Shown one piece after another: positions 1 through 9,400 of a stretch of 39,818 nucleotides of DNA. A program made the position numbers and the translations under genes. The stretch covers positions 1 to 39,818 of the forward strand of contig DASRIA010000003.1 in NCBI GenBank assembly GCA_035650255.1, given 5' to 3'. The number at the start of each line of letters is the position of its first letter. Within the stretch, counting starts at the first letter, position 1. Source of the stretch: DASRIA01 sp035650255. Lineage in GTDB: Bacteria > Actinomycetota > Thermoleophilia > Solirubrobacterales > JBBDJG01. The notes below the pieces were generated by a model. It was not told where the DNA came from. It worked only from the letters and a program-made list of their open reading frames with translations, and made no database searches.

Positions 1-130
1 GGCGGAGAGTTGAGCCATCCCGTAGCGCCCGCCAGACTGCCGCACCCACGCGAAAGCGCAAGCGGGTGAGGAGCGCGATACTGCCCGCGAGCAGCGAGCG
101 TTCTGGAAGCTACCTCGGAGGAGGCTGAGC

Positions 131-940
131 ATGGGCGAGCACGTACGCGCCGGCGAGCTCGACATCTGGACCGAGCAGGTCGGCGAAGGACCCGAGGTCC
201 TGCTGATCGGGGGCGCGGGTGACACCGTCGAGTCGTGGCAGTTCCAGCTCGACGGGCTCGCCGACCGCTACCGCTTGATCGCGTTCGACAACCGCGGAGC
301 GGGTCGCACGGCGATGCCCGACGCCCCCGTTTCGATAGAGGTCATGGCCGAGGACGCGGCCCATGTCCTCCGCGCGCTCGACGTCCGATCGGCCCACGTG
401 GCGGGCTTCTCGGGCGGCAGCATCGTCTCCCAGGAGCTGGCGCTGCGCCACCCCGAGCTGGTGCGCAGCTTAGTGCTGCAGAGCACCTGGGCGGCGATGG
501 ACCCCTACTACCGCACGTGGGTTCGCTTCGTCCAATGGCTGGTCGAGTATGCACCCAGCGAGCGCGCGTTCCTCGAGGGGTTCTTCCTCGACATCTACAC
601 CGCGCGGGCATACAACGACGGGACCGTCGACCAGTTCATCGAGGAGGTGCTCGCGTTTCCTCACAAGCAGAAGGCAGAGGACCTGCAGCGCTACCTCGAG
701 CCCCTCGTCGACCACGACACGACCGACCGCCTGCCCCAGATCTCTGCGCCCACGCTCGTGCTCGCCGGCGGCCGCGACCCGGGTGCCCGCCCCGCGCTCG
801 GCCGCCGCGTCGCCGAGCTCATCCCTGCAGCCCGGTTCGAGGTGATGGAAGAGGAGGCACACCAGCCCTTCCAGGAGGTGCCCGACGAGTGGAACACACG
901 CGTCGACGCTTTCTGGCGCGAGGTCGAGGCCGAGAGCTAA
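131..940 (+). CDS. alpha/beta hydrolase
   Basis: A 269-residue cytoplasmic alpha/beta-hydrolase fold protein with no signal peptide. The nucleophile elbow GFSGGS puts the catalytic serine at about residue 94. The likely acid is Asp216 (AGGRDPG) and the likely base His244 (EEEAHQPF). The usual HGxx oxyanion segment reads IGGAGD at residues 26-31. A cap region of about 70 residues lies between the serine and the acid. The ATG is supported by a GGAGGAGG ribosome-binding site seven bases upstream. The family includes esterases, lactonases and C-C hydrolases; the substrate cannot be read from sequence. It stands alone ahead of a tRNA gene on the opposite strand. Fold and triad are secure; function is general only. 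Confidence 0.9.
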   Translation: MGEHVRAGELDIWTEQVGEGPEVLLIGGAGDTVESWQFQLDGLADRYRLIAFDNRGAGRTAMPDAPVSIEVMAEDAAHVLRALDVRSAHVAGFSGGSIVSQELALRHPELVRSLVLQSTWAAMDPYYRTWVRFVQWLVEYAPSERAFLEGFFLDIYTARAYNDGTVDQFIEEVLAFPHKQKAEDLQRYLEPLVDHDTTDRLPQISAPTLVLAGGRDPGARPALGRRVAELIPAARFEVMEEEAHQPFQEVPDEWNTRVDAFWREVEAES

Positions 941-1028
941 GGTCGTCCTCTACCTCGACCAGCACCCCAGCGTTCGCTGCCGCACCGCGCGAAACTCAGA
1001 AGCGGTTGAGCAGGGCTCTACGAAAGGA

Positions 1029-1101
<73 letters not shown>

Positions 1102-1155
1102 GGGCTGGCCCTCACTGTAGCGCCCGTGCGGACCGGCCTCACCTCCGCCGACCAG

Positions 1156-3711
1156 CTACGGAACGAACAGGCCCTGGCGCGCGAAGACCCCGTTCGGCCC
1201 GGTGGCCGCGAGGCCGTCGGACCCACCGTCGCGGACCTCGACCTGGCCGAGCTCCCAGACCGCGCGCACGCCCTCCACGACGGCGCCCGGCACGATGGCG
1301 TTGAACGTCGAGGACACCGAGCAGCTGCCACCGATCGACGTGCTGGCAGTCGCAGAGCAGGGCACCGTCACGGGGAACGGCCCGTCCTGGGTCGTCTCCG
1401 AGAGCGACGGCCCGCCGTTGCGATCCGTGATCCGGACGAGCTGGTTGACCTGCAGCTCCCCGGTGTAGTCGGACAGGTCGCCCTTGTCGCGGACGTCGGT
1501 CATCGACACGTGCACCGCCACGTCGGCCTCGTTCGCAGGCGTGTTGGGGTTGCCCGTCAGCACGCCGAACTTGACGAATCCGGTCGAGTTGGCGGCCGGC
1601 GACGTCGGGTTGGGTGTGCCGACCGTCAGCTCGCTGGAGGTCTGCTGCGGCGGGTTGCACGAAGGGAACGCCAGCGGCGGACCGTGCTGCCGGTTCGGGC
1701 TCGTGCAGGCCGCGTACGCGGGCACGAGCGAGACCCGCACCGGTGAGGCGAACTTCGGCCGCACGTAGGCGGTCGCGACGTAGTCATCCGACAGCTGGTA
1801 ACCCGGCGGGATCACCTTCGCCGCCGGCCCCTCCACGAGGCCGCCGAGCGATCCGGGCTCCTCGAGCACCGGCAGGCGCAGCTCCAGGTTGGAGACGTTG
1901 ACGGGCCCTTGGCCGTTCGAGACCCGGCCGTAGGGGCTGTCGTTCGGCACCAGCTCGAGCTTGGCAATGTGGCCGGTGTCGAACTTCCACCCGTTCGGGT
2001 GGAGCTGGAAGACCTGCCGCGTGGCCGCGCTGCCCGAGTTGATGTCGGGCCGGTACAGCCCACGGGCGACCAGCGTCTCGGTGCCCGTCGGGCCCACGTC
2101 CAGGAGCCGCGCGGCCACCTGGCCGGTGGGGCTCACCGAGTTGATGTCGGCGACGATCGTGGGCGACCCCATCAGCGTGAATCCGCCGGACGGCGCCGCC
2201 GGGAGCCGGTAGGTGGCCGTCCCGGTCTGGTCCGCGCCCGGCGCGGTCGCGCAGGCGCCTGGCCCGCTGATCGGGTCGAAGGACGGGCCCGCCTGGTCGG
2301 TGAACGACGGTGCGATCGTCTTCGCCGGCGCGCTCGTGAACCGGACCTCGCCGTTCGGCAGGTCGGCCCACGTCGGGGCGCGGAAGGGCTCGTCGGTGTT
2401 GGCGTCGTCGAACGCGCCGGTCGCGCCGCCGGACGGGCCTCCGCAAACCTGCGTCAACGTTTGCACGCCCTGGTACGGCGCGGGCCCTTCTCCCTTCACG
2501 TAGTGGTCGAGCCACGCGTGCGTCTGCTCGTTGCGGAAGGTCGCGTCCGGGGTCTTGTTCTGCCCGCGCTGGTGGCCGTGGTCGCTGAAGATCAGCGACA
2601 CCGGCGTACCGGGATGCGTGTCGCGCGTGCGGTTGTAGAAGCGAATCGCCTCGTCCGGCGGGAAGAGGTCGTCCGTCCAGCCGTTGGAGATCAAGAGCGG
2701 CGCGGGCGCCACGGAGTCGTCGATGTAGTACGAGGAGTGGTGCTTGGTGATCTCGTCCACGATGTCCTGGGACAGCGGGTTGGTGTCGTAGGGCTCACCC
2801 GCGTTGATCGCCGCGTACCACGTGGTCAGGTCCGCGTCGGGATCTTGGCCCGGCACTCCGTAGTTGCTCAATACCTGCCCGAGCGCGTACAGGCCCGCCG
2901 TGAACGACTGCTTCATCACGCCGATCCGGCCGCGCTGCAGATAGGGCGAGTCGACGACGTAGTCGAGCGTGTGCCCGTTGGGCTGCAGCGAGTACGCGAG
3001 GTCGGTCCACGGAATGTCCGGCTGGGCGGCCGCGATCCGCATCGCCTTGCCGCCGTCGCTCTGCCACGGGATCAGCGTGCCGTCGTTGGCCGGCACCATC
3101 TTGCGGTTCTTGAGCGCCGCCAGCGCCATCGAGATCCCGCCGCCGTACGAGCCGCCGGTGACGCCGATCTTCTGCGGGTGGATCAGGCCCTCGCCGCCGG
3201 TCGCGCCCTGCGCGGCACGGTCGGCCAGCGCCTCGAAGATCTCCTGCGCGTCGCGCACCTCGACGCGCGTGTCCATCAGATGGTTGTAGCCCTGCTGGCA
3301 CACCGGCTGGAGGCGTTTCGGATCCTGGCCGCCGCACGACAGGCCCCAGCCCCGGTCGCTCATCGAGAAGAACGCGTAGCCGTCGTCGACCCAGCCACCC
3401 GAGCTGTGCCCGAGCTTGGAGCCGCCCCAGCCGTGGAACAGGCCGATGATCGGGAAGTCGCCGTCCGGGCCGCTCGCGGGCGCCGGCGGGAAGGCGACGT
3501 TGATGTCGATCGGAGCGCCGTCGAAGGTCGTGTAGATCCCGGAGCACCAGCGCTCGCCGGCGTTGGCCCCGCCCTGCACGGTGCACGTGATGTCGCCCCC
3601 CGCGCCGTTCGGGATGCTGGGGATGGCGGCCTGCGCGGCGGACGGGAGCGTGAGCGCGCCCAGGACAGCGGCGAGCGTCGCCAGCCGACGAACCGATCCA
3701 AACGAAGTCAT
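1156..3711 (-). CDS. secreted CocE/S15-type peptidase or esterase with C-terminal accessory domain
   Basis: An 851-residue exported hydrolase. Residues 1-29 form a signal peptide ending at AAQAA. The alpha/beta-hydrolase domain carries GGSYGGG with nucleophile Ser188, acid near Asp347 (NGWTDDLF) and base near His378-380 (SDHGHQRG). This matches the X-Pro dipeptidyl-peptidase (S15)/CocE family, which cleaves prolyl dipeptides or esters. A jelly-roll PepX_C-like region follows at about 500-635. The last 200 residues form a separate beta-rich, cysteine-containing domain with no catalytic motif. The start at 3711 is chosen over one at 3744 because it begins the signal peptide and follows GAGGAGGGG. 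It lies 51 bases downstream of the DUF559 gene. The substrate is unknown. Confidence 0.88.
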   Translation of the reverse strand: MTSFGSVRRLATLAAVLGALTLPSAAQAAIPSIPNGAGGDITCTVQGGANAGERWCSGIYTTFDGAPIDINVAFPPAPASGPDGDFPIIGLFHGWGGSKLGHSSGGWVDDGYAFFSMSDRGWGLSCGGQDPKRLQPVCQQGYNHLMDTRVEVRDAQEIFEALADRAAQGATGGEGLIHPQKIGVTGGSYGGGISMALAALKNRKMVPANDGTLIPWQSDGGKAMRIAAAQPDIPWTDLAYSLQPNGHTLDYVVDSPYLQRGRIGVMKQSFTAGLYALGQVLSNYGVPGQDPDADLTTWYAAINAGEPYDTNPLSQDIVDEITKHHSSYYIDDSVAPAPLLISNGWTDDLFPPDEAIRFYNRTRDTHPGTPVSLIFSDHGHQRGQNKTPDATFRNEQTHAWLDHYVKGEGPAPYQGVQTLTQVCGGPSGGATGAFDDANTDEPFRAPTWADLPNGEVRFTSAPAKTIAPSFTDQAGPSFDPISGPGACATAPGADQTGTATYRLPAAPSGGFTLMGSPTIVADINSVSPTGQVAARLLDVGPTGTETLVARGLYRPDINSGSAATRQVFQLHPNGWKFDTGHIAKLELVPNDSPYGRVSNGQGPVNVSNLELRLPVLEEPGSLGGLVEGPAAKVIPPGYQLSDDYVATAYVRPKFASPVRVSLVPAYAACTSPNRQHGPPLAFPSCNPPQQTSSELTVGTPNPTSPAANSTGFVKFGVLTGNPNTPANEADVAVHVSMTDVRDKGDLSDYTGELQVNQLVRITDRNGGPSLSETTQDGPFPVTVPCSATASTSIGGSCSVSSTFNAIVPGAVVEGVRAVWELGQVEVRDGGSDGLAATGPNGVFARQGLFVP

Positions 3712-3762
3712 CCCTCTCCCCCTCCTCGCGGCGTCCCTTCCCACGAAGGGCCCTGCCGGACC

Positions 3763-4713
3763 CTAGCCGAATCGGACGGCGGAGGGAACAGGCGTGACAG
3801 AAATCGGACCGTCCAGGCGGTTCACGACCAATGCCAGCGTCTGCAGGACGTGTCCCGGCTCATACCGGACCTGAGCATGGGTGAATCGCAGTGCCGTCAA
3901 TCCGGCGGCGACGTGTGCCTGATCGCGGGCGCGGTCGCGCGCCTGCTGAGCCGGCGTGCGGTGATACCGCAGGCCGTCGGTCTCGACGACGAGGCCCAGC
4001 TCGCGCCAGTAGAAGTCGACCCTGAAGCCGTTCACGCGGCTTTGGGTCTCCGGCTCCGGGAGTCCGGCCCTGCGGACCAGTCGTAGGAAGAGCCGCTCGA
4101 GCTCCGAGTCCGTGCGGGTGAAGGTCAGGCGGTCGAGCGTGTCTCGCAGGACGCCGGTGCCGGGCCGCGGGGATATCGCGTCGAGCGCCGCCCTCAGTGA
4201 TTCCGGGTCGGCGAGGTCGAGGCGGTCCGCTTCGTTGATCGCCGCCTCGAGCCGCGCCGGGCCGAGTCTCGTCGCGACGTCGATGAGGGTGCAGATGGGC
4301 GAGGTGACGGGGATGCCCTCGCGCTCGGCGCGTTCGCCGTCGGCGAGCAGGCGCCGGTGAACGACGATGCCTGGCCGGCGACGGGACACGTGGGCCGGGA
4401 CGGTCACCTCCAACCGCGGGCTCGGAGCGCCCAGAATGCCCCAATGCGCCGCCGCGGACCCGTGGCTGAGCACGGCGCCCGGGCCGCAACCGAGAACGGC
4501 CGCCATCAGGGTTCCCTGTGTCGTGAGCCGTGGCCGGCCGACCGCATAGACACCTGGCATCACGCGATGCAGGCGCCCACTCGCAAGTCGATGCCGGATC
4601 GCCTCGGTCCCATAGCCGTGCTCGAGCAACTGGCTCCGCGTGACGACGCCATGCTGCCGATCGACCAGCCTCCAGAGCAACGCGGCCTGCGATTGCAGAA
4701 TCTTGGGGGCCAT
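3763..4713 (-). CDS. AbiEi-like winged-helix / DUF559 nuclease-like protein
   Basis: A 316-residue protein. Residues 8-65 look like an AbiEi_4-type winged helix (VVTRSQLLEHGYGTEAIRHR, then VYAVG). Residues 200-300 look like a DUF559/Vsr-type PD-(D/E)xK fold, with Glu204, Asp233 (RVDFYW) and Glu244 (VVETDGLRYH) as candidate metal ligands. Such fusions are common solitary genes in high-GC actinobacteria and are often annotated as antitoxin-like. No AbiEii nucleotidyltransferase partner is adjacent, so a toxin-antitoxin role is not supported. I prefer the ATG at 4713 over the in-frame TTG at 4722. The start codon sits inside an inverted repeat. Nuclease activity is inference from fold. Confidence 0.8.
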   Translation of the reverse strand: MAPKILQSQAALLWRLVDRQHGVVTRSQLLEHGYGTEAIRHRLASGRLHRVMPGVYAVGRPRLTTQGTLMAAVLGCGPGAVLSHGSAAAHWGILGAPSPRLEVTVPAHVSRRRPGIVVHRRLLADGERAEREGIPVTSPICTLIDVATRLGPARLEAAINEADRLDLADPESLRAALDAISPRPGTGVLRDTLDRLTFTRTDSELERLFLRLVRRAGLPEPETQSRVNGFRVDFYWRELGLVVETDGLRYHRTPAQQARDRARDQAHVAAGLTALRFTHAQVRYEPGHVLQTLALVVNRLDGPISVTPVPSAVRFG

Positions 4714-4725
4714 AACCCCCAAAAT
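4700..4725. promoter_or_regulatory. inverted repeat over the DUF559 gene start codon
   Basis: Two 10-base arms (ATCTTGGGGG and CCCCCAAAAT, nine of ten paired) flank the six bases CCATAA, which contain the ATG on the minus strand. The G-run just before the ATG is the only possible ribosome-binding site, and the hairpin would hide it. It could be an operator for self-repression or an RNA switch on translation. The repeat is seen; the role is inferred. Confidence 0.5.
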
Positions 4726-4761
4726 GCTTCAGCGAGCCGGAATTCGCCCCCGGCAGTGGCG

Positions 4762-5667
4762 CTAGGCCGCGGACGCCACGGGGGCCGCGACGAGCTGGCG
4801 CTCCAGGAAGGCCACCTGGTCGGCGACCACCTGCTCGAACCCCGCGCCGCGGTAGATGTCGAAGTGCCCGAGGTCGTAGCCGCGCACGTCCGCGCCGCCC
4901 GCCGCCGCCAGCTCTCGGGCGACCTCGGGCGGCGTGAGGTCGTCGCGGTCGGCGATGCACACGAGCCACGGGCAGGGCAGCCGGCCACCGAGGCGGAACG
5001 GGCGGTACCGCGCGACGCGCAGCATCACCCGCGGGGTGCATTCGTTGCGCCACCGCGACCCTGCCCCGATGATCGCCATGTAGCCGGGCTCGGAGTCGGG
5101 CGACTGCAGCACGGCGTTCGAACCGGGCGGGCCGATCACCGGCACGTAGTGCGGTGGGCGCCCGAAGAGCGCCCGCAGCTGGTCGCGCAGCGCGTGCGCC
5201 GTGATCTTCAGGTTGAGCGAGAGCGGAAACGAGCCGAGCTGCTTCAACCCGTCCGCGAACGGGCCCTGGGAGATCACCGCGCGCACATGCCCGTCGCGGA
5301 CGGCGGTCGGCACGACGTGGCCGCCGGAGAACGACGAGCCCCACAGCGCGATCCGTGCCGGGTCGACCTCTGCACGCGTGCGCGCGCAGGCGATCGCCGC
5401 CGTCCAGTCCTCCAGCTGCAGGCCGATGTCGAGCAGCTGGCGGGGCTCCCCCTCGCTGTCGCCGAAGTGCCGGTAGTCGAATACGAGCGCGGCCATGCCC
5501 GCTGCGGCGAACCGCTCGGCGAAGGCCGGGATCGCGTCCTCACGCGTCCCCCCGAATCCGTGCGCCATCACGACGCAGGGCGCGGGCTCGAGGGCGTCAT
5601 CGGGCTGGTACAGCCAGGCGGCGCAGGTCGCACCGCATGACTTGAACGTGATCTCCGTGCGCGCCAC
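4762..5667 (-). CDS. alpha/beta hydrolase (dienelactone hydrolase/CocE-like)
   Basis: A 301-residue cytoplasmic hydrolase. HGFGG at 36-40 gives the oxyanion hole. GSSFSGG at 110-116 gives nucleophile Ser112. The acid lies in IADRDD (240-243) and the base is His268 (LGHFDIY). Members with this pattern are annotated as DLH-like or X-Pro dipeptidyl-peptidase-like hydrolases; the substrate is unknown. The start is GTG, with only a weak GGATC upstream. It begins nine bases after the stop of the SRAP gene, so the two are probably co-transcribed and this gene depends on readthrough from SRAP. No functional link between the two is evident. Confidence 0.88.
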   Translation of the reverse strand: MARTEITFKSCGATCAAWLYQPDDALEPAPCVVMAHGFGGTREDAIPAFAERFAAAGMAALVFDYRHFGDSEGEPRQLLDIGLQLEDWTAAIACARTRAEVDPARIALWGSSFSGGHVVPTAVRDGHVRAVISQGPFADGLKQLGSFPLSLNLKITAHALRDQLRALFGRPPHYVPVIGPPGSNAVLQSPDSEPGYMAIIGAGSRWRNECTPRVMLRVARYRPFRLGGRLPCPWLVCIADRDDLTPPEVARELAAAGGADVRGYDLGHFDIYRGAGFEQVVADQVAFLERQLVAAPVASAA

Positions 5668-5676
5668 CGGCGGATC

Positions 5677-6396
5677 CTATCCCGGCAGCCGCAGCTGGAC
5701 CGGCAAGTCCGGCGGCGGAGGAGGAACGAGGCACTCCGGGCCCTCGCTGTCGCTCGAGTTCACCACGGGATGTGCGGGCTGGACTGCCAGCCGGGCGGAC
5801 GCAAGCGGGGCCAGCAGCTCGGCGGCGGCCGGGCCGTCCAGCGCCGGGTCGAGCCATGCTTCCCAATCCGCCGGGTCGGCCAGGACCACGGGCATCCGGT
5901 CGTGGATCGGGCGTGCCAGCTCGTTCGCCGCGCAGGTCACGATCGTGCAGCTCGCCGACTCGGTCGCGGTCCACAGCCCCGCGAAGCAGAAAGGGCGCCG
6001 TTCCGACAGCGAGAAGTGGAGCGGCCGGCGCTGCAGGCCCGGGTCCTCGGGCTTCTGCCACTCATACCAGCCGTCCGCCACCACGAGACAGCGGTGCGCG
6101 GCGTCCTGCACGAGGTCGCGGTAGGCAGGACGCTCGAGGACCGTCTCGGCGCGGGCGTTGATCAGGGGATAGCGCGGCCCGGCGTCCGCGTCCCATCCGC
6201 GGATCAGGCCCCACCGCACGTGCTCCATGCGCCGGCCCTGCGCGTCGCCCACCGCGACCAGCACTTCCTGGGTGGGAGCGATGTTGAACCGCTCGTACCC
6301 AAGGCCGGACTCCGGCTGCGGCGCGCCGAGCAGCGCGGCCATCCGGACGTGGAAGTCGTCGTCTTTGCGACCCGTGTTGGTGTAGCGCCCGCACAT
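5677..6396 (-). CDS. SRAP domain protein (HMCES/YedK family)
   Basis: A 239-residue SOS-response-associated peptidase family protein. The initiator methionine precedes Cys2 (MCGRYT), the residue that becomes N-terminal and forms the covalent thiazolidine link to abasic sites in single-stranded DNA. Other active-site positions are present: Asn38 (FNIAPTQ), Asn80 and Glu84 (NARAET), and His165 (PIHDRMPV). It is full length for the family. The known role is to shield abasic sites at replication forks and to reverse the crosslink. A TATACA hexamer 12 bases before the ATG could be a -10 element for a short-leader transcript. It is first in a two-gene unit with the hydrolase at 4762-5667. Confidence 0.95.
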   Translation of the reverse strand: MCGRYTNTGRKDDDFHVRMAALLGAPQPESGLGYERFNIAPTQEVLVAVGDAQGRRMEHVRWGLIRGWDADAGPRYPLINARAETVLERPAYRDLVQDAAHRCLVVADGWYEWQKPEDPGLQRRPLHFSLSERRPFCFAGLWTATESASCTIVTCAANELARPIHDRMPVVLADPADWEAWLDPALDGPAAAELLAPLASARLAVQPAHPVVNSSDSEGPECLVPPPPPDLPVQLRLPG

Positions 6397-6434
6397 GGCC
6401 CAGCTTGTATAGCCCAGGGCGGTCGGCTACGCAG

Positions 6435-9400
6435 TCAGCTGCACGGGCCCGACGAGGTGGGCGCGTCGGTCCGGCAGTAGAACGCCAGCAGCCGGCGGGG
6501 GGCCGCACCCGTGACCGCGTTGAAGGCCCCGGCCACGGCCAGGACCGGGTCGCTGTACTCGAGATCGAACACGCCCTGGTCGGGGGTCGGGTTCCACCCC
6601 AGGATCGCCCCCGTAAAGCGATCCGTCTCCGTCAGCCTCGCTCCGTCGGTGACGGCCCCGAAGGTGCCCGCGACGATCGTGTTGTAGGTCGTGAACGGCA
6701 GGAAGTCGTAGGCCGCCGAACCGGTCGCGACGGCTGGATTCCAAGGCGTCACGCCGCCGTCGTCGGATGCTCCGACCTCGGCCGCGCCAGGCCGGTTCTT
6801 GGGCGGGTTGCCGATCTGCGAGAAGCTCCCACCCACGAACACCGTCGGCAGCTGAGCCGACGAGGCGACGTCGTCGATGATGGCGCGCCGGCGATGCTTG
6901 ACCACCTGCACCGCGCCGTCAGGGCTGGGATTCCAGGAGGTCGCCTGAGCCGTCGACCCGGTTATCTCCGCCAGGTTCTGCCGCGCGGCCCCGCCGATGT
7001 CGGTGACCCCGGCCCCGCCCACGTACAGGCTGTCCGCGAACGCCGCCACCGAGTACAGAGTCGCCGCGTCGTTGACGTTGGCATCCCAGCTCTCGACCAC
7101 GGTCCCGGAGTCGGTGGTCCTCAGCTGGGCAAGGTTGTGCCGCGTGACCGTTGCGCCCTGGAAGCTGGAGAAGTCGCCCGCCGCGTACACGTGGGCCTCG
7201 CCGCCGTTCCGCGCGGTCGCGAAGGCGAGTGCGTGCACGGGGCCGTCCGGGTCCGGGTTCCACCCTGTGACCGCGTTGCCCGCGGCCGCCCCGCATCCGG
7301 ACGAGAGCGGAGTGGTGATCGCGGCCAGCCGGCTCCTGCCGGTCAGGTTCACGGAGGTGAACTCCCCGCCCACGTACAGGGTCCGCTTGTCGCTCGACAG
7401 CAGCAGCGCATGCACACCGCCTCCGGCCACGAGCGGCGCCCAGCCGGTGTCCACGGTCTTGTTCGACTTGATGTGCGCGAGGTTGAAGAACCCGGTGGCG
7501 CTGTCGACTCCGGTGAACGTGCCACCGACGTACCAGCCCCCGCAGCCGTCCGGGATCACGGACTGGACCTCCGTGCCCACGACGTCGGGCCAGCGGGTAT
7601 CGGGCACAGGCTTGAAGCTCTGCACGTCGCCGACGCTCCAGTCGTGCGTCGCGGGCGCGGACACGTTGCCGGCCTGGTCGGTCACGCGAACGTGGAGAGT
7701 GTGATCGCCCGGGGCGAGGCCGGGATAGCTCCGGTTCCACACACCCGCGGTCGACGGCATGCCGCAGGGCTCGTACTCCTCGTCGTCCAGCTTGCACTCG
7801 AAGCGTGAGGGCACATCGGCCGCCTCCGTGCTCTGTGCGGATCGCTGGAAGCCGAACGTGAACTTGGCCTCCCGCTTGTGCGATGCCGTGTTTGCGGTGA
7901 GGTTGCTGACGCTCAGCGGCGTCGAGTCGACCGACCAGCGAAACACCGCCGGTGTCGGGTCCTCGCCACCGATGCTCTCCGCCACCACGCTCAGCTCGTG
8001 CGGTGCGTCCGCCGTCGTGTCGTCCACGGTGAAGCTGGCCACGCTCGCGCACGGCATGTACAGCGGGTTCGAGTCGAGCTTGCACTTGAAGGTGCTGGCG
8101 GGCTTGGAGCTCGCGAACGAGAACCACGCCGTCTGGCTGTTCGCGCGCTGGGGCGGCGTCAGCACGATGCCGGTGTCGGGCTCGGCCGTATGCGCGACGG
8201 TCCACTCATAGGTCTCGACCGCGGAGACCCGCTCGCTGTCGGCCGCATCGACCGCCCGCACCGAGAACCGGTAGGGACCGTTGACGAACGGGCTGTAGGT
8301 GGTCGGCGACCAGCACTCGTGCCAGTCCCGGCCGCCGTACTGCGCGTTCAATGCCTCCAGCCTGCATTCGAAGCGGCTGTCCGGCTCGTTGCTCGTGAAG
8401 TGGAACTCGCCCTCCAGGAACCCGCTCGTCGCGGGGTCGTTCGCGCTCGAGTCGTCGCTGAACAAGTCCTCGGCCGCACCGCGCGTGATGCGCGCTTCGA
8501 GCGGCACCTGCTCGCCGCCGCGCGGGCAGGTGGCGCCGGCGCAGGCGCGGTCGTTGGCAACCGCTGCCGCGAGCGCGCCGAATGGCGGGTCGTTGCGCGC
8601 GTCGCCGTCGCCGAGCAGGTTGCGCAGCTCGTGCGGATCGCGCGTCAGGTCGTAGTACTCGCGGATCACATCCGAGTAGTCGGTGCTGTCGTCGGGGTTG
8701 ATGCCGTAGGTCTCTATGTAGTGCAGGTCGGGCGTGTGAATGGACGACCACCGACCCGCCTTCGAGGCCCCACCTGCCAGTTCGGTCAGGATCCGCTTCC
8801 TGGGGTTGGAGTCGTCCAGCAGGTTCTGGCCATCCTTCTCGTCTCCGCTCGCCGGCGTGATGCCCACCAGGTCCAGGACCGTGCGGGCGATGTCCACGTG
8901 TCCCACCAGGCGGTCGTCGGTCTCGTTGCCGGAGTGGCCCGCCCATCCCGGCCAGCGCATGAAGAGGGGAACCTCGAGCGACGACATGTACGGGCGCGCC
9001 TTGGCCGATGCTCCGTGGTCTCCCCACATGTAGCCGTTGTCCGAGGTGAAGAACGCGATCGTGTCCTGGTCCTGTCCCAGCTCCCTGATCTTGCGCATCA
9101 CGGCGTCGACGGTGTCGTCGGCGGACATCAACATGCGCAGGTGCTCCTGCCAGTTCTTACGGTTCCAATCGGCGTCGAAGTCGATCTCGCGCTCGCGCAG
9201 CCACGGCGGCTTGTCGCTGCGGTCCGCCTCGAAGAAGGCGCCGCTCTGGTCGAGCTCCGGCACCTCCGCGTCCTGGTAGTTCGCCTCCGGTATGAACGGG
9301 GAGTGCGGGGTGAACGGCGCGACGTAGAGGAACCACGGCTGATTGCCCACGCGGTCGAGGAAGTCGACCGCTTTCTCGGTCACGTATCGGCTGCTGTGCC

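Noticed and set aside
1..130. Possible RNA element before the first hydrolase
   Set aside because: Only short, weak self-complementary runs; beyond the ribosome-binding site nothing is supportable.
1909..4086. 725-residue plus-strand reading frame
   Set aside because: It is the antisense of the secreted hydrolase and DUF559 genes; Arg/Val/Gly-rich with no domain, as expected for high-GC shadow frames.
3763..4713. Type IV toxin-antitoxin (AbiEi/AbiEii) system
   Set aside because: Only the AbiEi-like winged helix is present, fused to a DUF559 domain; no nucleotidyltransferase toxin gene is adjacent.
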